Assembly (NCBI GenBank): GCA_025200525.1
Contig: CM045762.1
Coordinates: 87,734,717 to 87,798,716, forward strand
Source of the DNA: Camellia lanceoleosa
Lineage: Eukaryota; Streptophyta; Magnoliopsida; Ericales; Theaceae
DNA length: 64,000 nt
Direction: 5' to 3'
Under the pieces are notes generated by a model, which saw nothing but the letters and a program-made list of their open reading frames with translations, had not been told where the DNA came from and did no database searches. Position numbers and translations under genes: made by a program. Position 1 is the stretch's first letter. Each line of letters begins with the position of its first letter. Of the stretch, positions 57,397 through 64,000 are shown one piece after another.

Positions 57397-58720
57397 TAAT
57401 ATCTCTAAAAAAGGATTTGGACAATACTGATTTCAACTGGTTCATGAATACATTATACTTTTGCAGCTACCTTTTACGGTGTTCTGTTACAAATAATTAT
57501 TAACTAATCTAATGGAACGTATATGATTTTAATTATTAAAATTTTTAAAGTTTACCATTAATTTGAATTTGTTTGAATAAATATACACTGAAGTGTTAAT
57601 TCTCCTATTTTATTTAACAGTCATGCAATACATGCTTTAAAGAGTGTGTATCTTATGTGTTATTACATTTGTGTAGTTTATCATCACAAATTTCAAAACT
57701 CCATCTTAAGATAGTCATAACTAAGAAATAAAAATAAAAGAAAGAAGTTAATAACTAAACATCATATAAGGTGTAACTAAAATAATGGCATAAATAATAT
57801 GACAATGAGTCATAATTAACACTACAATATCTATAGCTAGTCATAACCAAGTTATAACTGACACCAAAATAGATCATAGCTAAATATCTAAAAAATCATA
57901 ACTAAGGTGTGTGTACCATACAATTTTTATTTTGTTTAACATCTTAATCTTATTTTTGCTTATATAAAAAAATATTTATTTATATCGATCTCCGTTCAAG
58001 TTTTTGATACTTTTAGGATAAATTACAAATACATCTTCTGAATTTGTTTAAAATATGGATTGCCTTCGATAATTTAAAAAAATTACAAATATCTCATTGT
58101 CATAATTTTTTATCTAACAGAATTAACTAGACAAATAAACTTTTTAACTGTTCTCCTATATAATAATAAATTACTTGAATTATAATTGAAATAAATTTAT
58201 GACATTATTAAAAACTGTAAATTAACTTAATATTAACAAAATGGGGCTATCTGTTATGAAATTAGAAATTTTAAGAGGCGGAATGTAATTTTCAAAATCA
58301 TAAAAGGATAATTCGTTTTTTAAGCAAATTTCAGGAAATATGTTTATAATCTAGTCATAATTTTTAATAGTCGGCTATTTCATGGGCAAAAAAACTTCCA
58401 TTTCATTTTGTGAAGCAATGTACTGGAAAGGTGTGAAAGAATGTAAACATGGAAATACAACTCTTAACGATGGTTTTTTCATCTTTAATTTTAAAGATGC
58501 GGAAATAGTTAAGAAGGTCTTTGAAAATGGTCCTTAACACTTTGTTGGGAAGCTTTTGATAATTATAGAGTAGTATCCGCGGCTTTTTCAATTAAAGAAG
58601 CAAGAGTTCTCTAGTGTCTCTATTTGAGTAAATTTCTTAAATAAATAAATAAATAAATGATTAACATAACATGTTTGTTTTAATATTGTTGGCTTTGCTC
58701 TTTGTAATTATATGAAAAAA
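57397..58720. other. AT-rich intergenic DNA, no gene seen
   Basis: No protein and no clear repeat; a cluster of 'tcataactaa' words at 57710-57910 and (AAAT)n at 58640-58660. Confidence 0.6.
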
Positions 58721-59075
58721 TGTTAGGAGCTCATCCTTGATAGACTCCTAATAAAATAGTGTGGGAAGAATAGTTCCTTGTATTATTCATAGTAATTAGT
58801 ACAAGGAAAATGAAAAATCCCCCTAATTTTCTTCCCCCTAATCCCCCTAATTTCCTTTTTCGGAAAACTGTTTTCTTTTTTTTTTGTTTTCTTTTTTTTT
58901 GTTTTTTTTTACCTAAAGTGGGAATTCGGGGGTTTCGGGGGCACCCCCCTCGAGCTCCGGAGATACAAATATATATACAAGACTAATCCTAGACTTACAA
59001 GGAAAAGATCCACAACAAAAGAAAAGGAAAGAAATATTAGTGGGATATTACAATATTCTCATATATTCTCTAACA
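58721..59075 (-). repeat. Ty1/copia 3' LTR (355 bp)
   Basis: In sense it starts TGTTAGAGAATATATGAG at 59075 and ends ...CTCCTAACA at 58721, with TG/CA ends. The adjacent purine tract CCAACTTGAGGGGAG (59090-59076) is typical of plant copia elements, and pol ends there: LGLHNIHSPT followed by stops, at about 59120-59080. A C/T- and G-rich middle part lies at 58820-58960. Confidence 0.8.
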
Positions 59076-59120
59076 CTCCCCTCAAGTTGGAGAGTGAATG
59101 TTGTGAAGTCCCAACATAAA

Positions 59121-59639
59121 TATATAGAAGTAACTTCAAAGTATAATGTAATGGTTAAGGCTTATATCAAGAAAATGGGAAATCTATGCTTTGTAACCAT
59201 TTTGATGCATACGATATTTTCTTGATTATTGTAAAACTAATAAAAATTAAAGGCACCTAATTTAGTATATGTTCTGAAATTGTCTTTTATCATTTTCTTA
59301 TTTTTCTTTTTGCATTAATTACTACAGAATTGAGAAGTGGAATGAGCAACGGGAGAATGGGATTTTCGTTGCTCCTCTTTAATTGAACATCTCCACTTGG
59401 CGTGGAGTTTTTCATATAGTATTTTTTTTTTGCTTTGTTTGACGCTAGTTATTTGGTTTTGTTTGAAGCTTAATGGATTAATAAGGCTCCTGAGACTCTT
59501 CTTGAACATTGACACTTGAAGTACTTCATTTTGTTTTTTAATTTTTTATATAAATATAATTTTTATTCTTGAGTATGCATGTAATTATGATTTGAAGGTC
59601 ATCGCCAAGAATTTTTGTTTGGTGCTTGCAATTGATATT
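59121..59639. other. Unassigned stretch within the copia ruin
   Basis: No motif of reverse transcriptase or RNase H, although this should be their place. Probably further inserted or rearranged DNA. Confidence 0.35.
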
Positions 59640-59961
59640 TTTGTTGGAACAAATGCATAAATAATTATTTGTGACAAATGTCAATGAAGACTATTTGCAA
59701 CAGTAACAAGAAGGTTGCTAAAACGTAGTAAGCAAATTTTTATTTTTTTGCAATGGCAAAATAGTAGATGCAATAAGTAGGTTAGGTGGTCGTAAATAAT
59801 TTGCAACCGTTATTTTGCCGTCGCAAAAAGTATTTGCCACCCTCGTATTTGTATCCCCCATTTGTTGTCGCATGGGCCGTTGCAAAAAACTTTTTGCGAC
59901 TGTATTTTTATTTTTTACGACGGCATGTAGTGGTCGCAAAAAGTACTTTTTTTAGTAGTAT
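59640..59961 (-). mobile_element. CACTA-like terminal fragment
   Basis: On the - strand it begins near TACTACTAAAAAAAG, one base short of the CACTA terminus, followed by subterminal repeats of the type TTTTTGCGACCAC, TTGCGACGGC and TTTGCGACTG in both orientations. No transposase. Left border approximate. Confidence 0.5.
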
Positions 59962-62238
59962 AGATTACCTAAAGCCTCAATAACAAAATTAACAATTAAA
60001 TAATAAGCGAGGTTTAGCGGAAGCAATCAACAATAATAAATTAAGTCCATTGAGCTATGCTTATATGATAAACTTCATAATCATTCATAGAAACTCCATA
60101 ACATTATCTACAATATCCTTAAACTTCAACTTCAACACCATATATATATATAACATGTTCTTCAAATATCAAAAATAAAAAGAACTATGCAAAAGGGGCT
60201 GACAAAAGCTCGGCTCTACTAGAGACCAAGCACACCCCAACACTGAGGCACTTCCTGAATGACTTCACAAAAGAGAGTGGACTCCCAAAGAAACTATAGA
60301 CTTGGTGATCCACATGCTCACCTACATATATATAAGGAAGAGGGGTGAGCTAGAGCTCAATGAGTAACATCAATATAAAAGGTTAATGAATGAAGTCCAA
60401 CATTTCATAAAACATATCTTTTAATTCCAAAACAATTAGTACATTCAATCATATCAAACATTTGCTAAAATAATCTTAATTGCAAATCATTGTACGTGGT
60501 AACATCCAATAGATTAACAATAAATTAATATGTCGAAACCAATAAGACCATCAAGGTCAATTCAATGGGACTACAACGGGTCAAACAATAGAACCACAAC
60601 AGGTAATTCAATGTGGACCACTAGGGTCTAACATCGAGATCTCTATATTTCAATTAATCCATGGGCCATTGTATTATATCCACTGTGCAAGGGCTTTACT
60701 AAAGGATGCCACGTAATACATTTTTAAAGGACATTCATTCATAGATAAACAAACTATGATTTCAAAATATCATTCTTGAGCAATTCAAATACATATTGAA
60801 CATATAATTATAGAGATAATACTCATAGTGGGCTTGTAATCGATGTAAAGCTTTGGACCTACACAAAACACATAGCAATACACATTGAAACACATTGACT
60901 AAACAAACATTATATCTTAATTCAATTTCCTTAAATGCGTTTCTATCTTATTCAATCTTTAATGATGTCTAAACAATTCTTAAGAATGAATAAAAAATCA
61001 TGAGAATGAAAGTATGCACTTGAAAGTGTTTTTCAAAAGTCATTAAACAGAGGGCTTTGCTCGAAGACTTTTAGGTCGCTATCGCGGTCTGCATGGTCTA
61101 CAAAATTGCAGGATTCTCAAAATCTAGGCTTGATGGTCACTCGAGCCAATTGCAATGAAAACTAATGGACTCTTTGTTGCTCGAGTGATGCTCAATACTC
61201 TGTAAAACTTCTAAATGATTGCAAAGTGCACTCGAGCGGTAAATTCACCGCTTGAGCAATGAGGTCGAATTCTGAATTTTTCAGAACAGAATTTGAGTTC
61301 CAAAATATGAATTTAAGTTTCAAAAGCTTGCATGGCTGGACCAAATACATGGAAACTCTTTGGAAAACATAAAAACACAACCAATCTGAAACCATTTGTT
61401 CAAAACTATTGCTAATTCTCAAAATCAAACTCAAAACTTCATAATGCAACCATGCATGCAAATAATTCAACCTTATCACTTCCATAATATCAAAACATGG
61501 ACAATTGAGTTTAAATTCTTAAAAATAACAAGTATGAACTCCATGCATGTAAGGATTTTGGAAAATCAAACTCAAAATGATGAAATATGCATGCATGTCC
61601 ATAATTAACCCATTCTCATCATTTTTAAGTTAATTCTATCATTTTGCATTACATGATCCTAATTCTCATCTTGAATACTCTTTTTAATTGGGTCAAATTC
61701 TAGAATTAGGAGTTAAAAACATACCTAGAGCTTGAATTTGAAGAATTCTAACACGAATTCCTTCAATTCTCTTCATATTCTTTACAATCCTTCACAATTC
61801 CTTTTCTCTCTCTCTCTCTCTCTCTCTCCCACTCTAGAGTTTGCTCATTCTCTCTCTAGATCTCAGCCAAGATGATGAAAAAAATGAGTTTAACCTCACT
61901 TATAACATATATATATATAGGTTAAATTAGATTAGGCTAATTAAGTAAGCTTAAGGTTAATTAATCTAGTTTAATTCTAATTGATTTATTCTAATTATTT
62001 TAATATGAATCAAATTTTAATTAAACTCCCCAAATAGTCGTAAATATTATGTCATCCTATGTGAACTTGTCAATTTTGGTTTATAAAGTTATTTAAGCCT
62101 TCAATTTTTGATTCAACACAAGTATTCTAATAGATATTTCATAATCAAACAGATATAAGAAAAATTAGGCACATAAAAAAGGCAAATTCATTTAATAATA
62201 TAATATAAAATAATGATATGCATGTCGGGGTCGTCACA
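59962..62238 (-). repeat. Old LTR related to that of element B
   Basis: Same order of landmarks as 20702-23193: 'agcggaagc', 'acctacatatatataagg', 'gtgagctagagctcaatgag', decayed 'ctcgagcg' palindromes (61050-61260), a CT microsatellite (61801-61828), and an end '...gggtcgtcaca' at 62238. The left end is cut off where the CACTA-like fragment begins. No gag or primer site next to it, so a solo or truncated LTR. It interrupts copia reverse transcriptase at 62238/62239. Confidence 0.65.
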
Positions 62239-64000
62239 GAATGTCTCAAGATAATCGAGGCCCTCGACTTAGGTATAACCTTTGGTAACAAGATGGGTCT
62301 TATACTGATCAATGGTACCATCAGAGTGATACTTGATTTTATAAACCCATTTGCAGCCAATGGGTTTATGACCAAGCAAAGGCACAAGAGACTAGGTTTT
62401 ATTTCGCTGTAAAGCCTCCAATTCGCTTGCATGGCATGTTGCCCATGCGGGTCACAAATGGCTTGAGCATAAGAAGTAGGTTCTTTTGTCCAAAGACCTT
62501 GGCAAAAAAGCACAATGAGATGGGGACAAACGACAAAGAGAAAGATAATTAGATAAAGGACATCGAGTACCTCGAGATGCAGAGGGCGCTGAGTCGGCGA
62601 ATCAGCCCAAGTAAATGTTGTGTTGATCATATGATAGTCCTTGTGCCATGTAGGAACATGTTTGGAGTGGGTTAATTGGCTAACAAGAAGGGATCGGATT
62701 GAGAGGTATAGAGAAATGCGAAGCATGAGTTGATCCGGGTCTAGGAGAAGACATGTTAGTTATGGGAGAGGAGATGCGTGGGAGATGTTGGTGGGTTGAA
62801 GTGGTGTTTGTAAGGTTAGCGTGATGGGTTAGAACTAGAGTCTATGGTGGAGTTCATAGGTTCAGGAATTTCTGGAGTTGAGATGGGTAAGACTCTATTA
62901 TCGCTCATGGAGCCGGTGGTGTGGTAGAGTAAGGAAAAATATTTTTGTAAAACTAGACATCGCGACTAACAAAAAATTCATGTGTTTGCAAGTCATAAAG
63001 CTTGTATCCTTTCTCGCCAATGGGATAACTAGTGGGCACAAGAATCAAATTTGTGTAAAGGATGAGTAATCAGAGTATAGCATAGGCAGCCAATAATTTT
63101 AATATGATTGAATTTGGGGGCTTTGTTGTGTAACAATTCATATGGTGACTTGTTAGACAACAAGGGAGTGGGTAATCAATTAATGAGGTAGACTGCAGCT
63201 AAGACACACTCCTCAAAAATTGCAAAGGAATATTAGCCTGAAAATGCAAAGCATGAGCCACAAGGAGAATATGGTGGTGCTTATGCATAACTACTCCATT
63301 TTGTTGTGGAGTATCTACAGGAACGTTGATCCGAAGAGAGTTGGCCTAATGATTTGCATATGCATTGAAGATGATTGTGATTTTACTATAGATATAGTTG
63401 CGGCAAGTCTGCCGGTATTGATCTGGTGTAAGTCCATTCAATATATTATGGTTTGAGAAATTGGAGTGGGTTGGCTGATCTGAAAGACTAGTATAGAGCG
63501 CCTGGTTGATCGCTTGAATTGGGCCGTGCACAACAGATGGGAGGTGGCACTGGCACGGCCGATGGACTGGTTATGGTACTAGCCTTGGTGACCGCCAAGG
63601 CCGGGAGTTGATTTGTGATTGTCTTGTCCTCCTCCGCTTCTAGAATTATTGTTTACAACGAATTTGTGGCAAAATTGTCTCGTGGCCGCTTTTTATTACA
63701 ATGATTACAATGGTAAAGACAAGTACGACAGCTTTCTTATGGTGTGCTCATATCTATTATGTTGATCACAATGAACCTTGGTATTGTTGAGATTGTTGAA
63801 GCGACTTTGTGCGACGGCAACTGTGGAAAATTCTCAAGAACTCGCTCGATAGTTTACGTGGTTTCTTCTTTGATGATGTGTAATGACCCAAAATGGAGTC
63901 CTCCATACCCAAAAACTTAGACCATTGGAAAACTTGTTTCGGGGTCTGATTTAGGCCCTTTAAAGTTACTTTTGGCGAACTTTTCATTCTTTTTTTTCTC
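62239..64000 (-). pseudogene. Ty1/copia polyprotein remnant (gag tail, integrase, start of RT)
   Basis: Read right to left. 63990-63720: a gag tail with a degraded zinc knuckle (VHCDQHNRYEHT). 63640-62880: integrase with the [10 protein letters not shown] motif (about 63325), then the block LLSNKSPYELLHNKAPKFNH and IGEKGYKLYDLQTHEFFVSR, in several frames. 62530-62239: EPTSYAQAICDP, then the start of reverse transcriptase, IGCKWVYKIKYHSDGTIDQY and VEGLDYLETF, where the old LTR begins. W-to-stop and Q-to-stop changes (about 62398 and 62266) and numerous frameshifts kill it. Protease and most of RT are missing. Belongs with the 3' LTR at 58721-59075, same strand. Confidence 0.85.

Noticed and set aside
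62145..62726. 193-codon frame on the - strand as a membrane protein
   Set aside because: Its frame crosses the copia RT region out of register; the true frame gives RT motifs interrupted by stops.

Overview
This is a nuclear plant window. The organism is probably a woody eudicot: LTR-retrotransposon content is very high, the intergenic DNA is AT-rich and full of MITEs, and the one host gene has GT-AG introns and belongs to a plant gene family. The species cannot be named from the sequence. About half of the window is transposon, and only one host gene is recognised, a six-exon DUF789 gene at 33143-37910 (+). No tRNA, rRNA or CRISPR gene was found.

Left third (1-27553): three nested LTR retrotransposons. 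The outermost, element A, is a Ty3/gypsy Tat-type element on the + strand. Its RNase H and integrase remain at 23194-24228, its 3' LTR at 26683-27553, and between them lies a spliced ORF on the opposite strand. Element B is a second Ty3/gypsy element on the - strand, with its LTR at 20702-23193, a Met-tRNA type primer site, and a gag; it was inserted into A. Element C is a large non-autonomous Tat/Ogre-like element on the - strand, inserted into the gag of B. C is present as a head-to-tail array (LTR, internal, LTR, internal) running off the left edge, with a period of about 10.87 kb. C has no recognisable gag or pol. Instead it carries several families of tandem repeats, paired tRNA-like A/B-box units, and a small coiled-coil ORF on the strand opposite to the element.

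Middle (27554-44728): AT-rich host DNA with the DUF789 gene, several MITEs and fold-back elements (one GC-rich MITE nested in another), microsatellites, and two families of minisatellite repeats.

Right third (44729-64000): element D is a complete LTR element (406-bp LTRs, 5-bp target duplication GATGT, primer site, purine tract). It encodes a decayed gag-protease but no reverse transcriptase or integrase; tandem repeats and an antisense ORF fill that space. Then comes AT-rich DNA with two MITEs, and at the right edge a decayed Ty1/copia element (- strand) interrupted by an old LTR related to that of B and by a CACTA-like fragment.

The most unusual features are the coding-free tandem array C with its repeated hairpins and Pol III-like boxes, the recurrence of antisense ORFs in three separate elements (A, C, D), and a recurrent CAG-to-CGA difference between repeat copies that may be a sequencing artefact at methylated sites.
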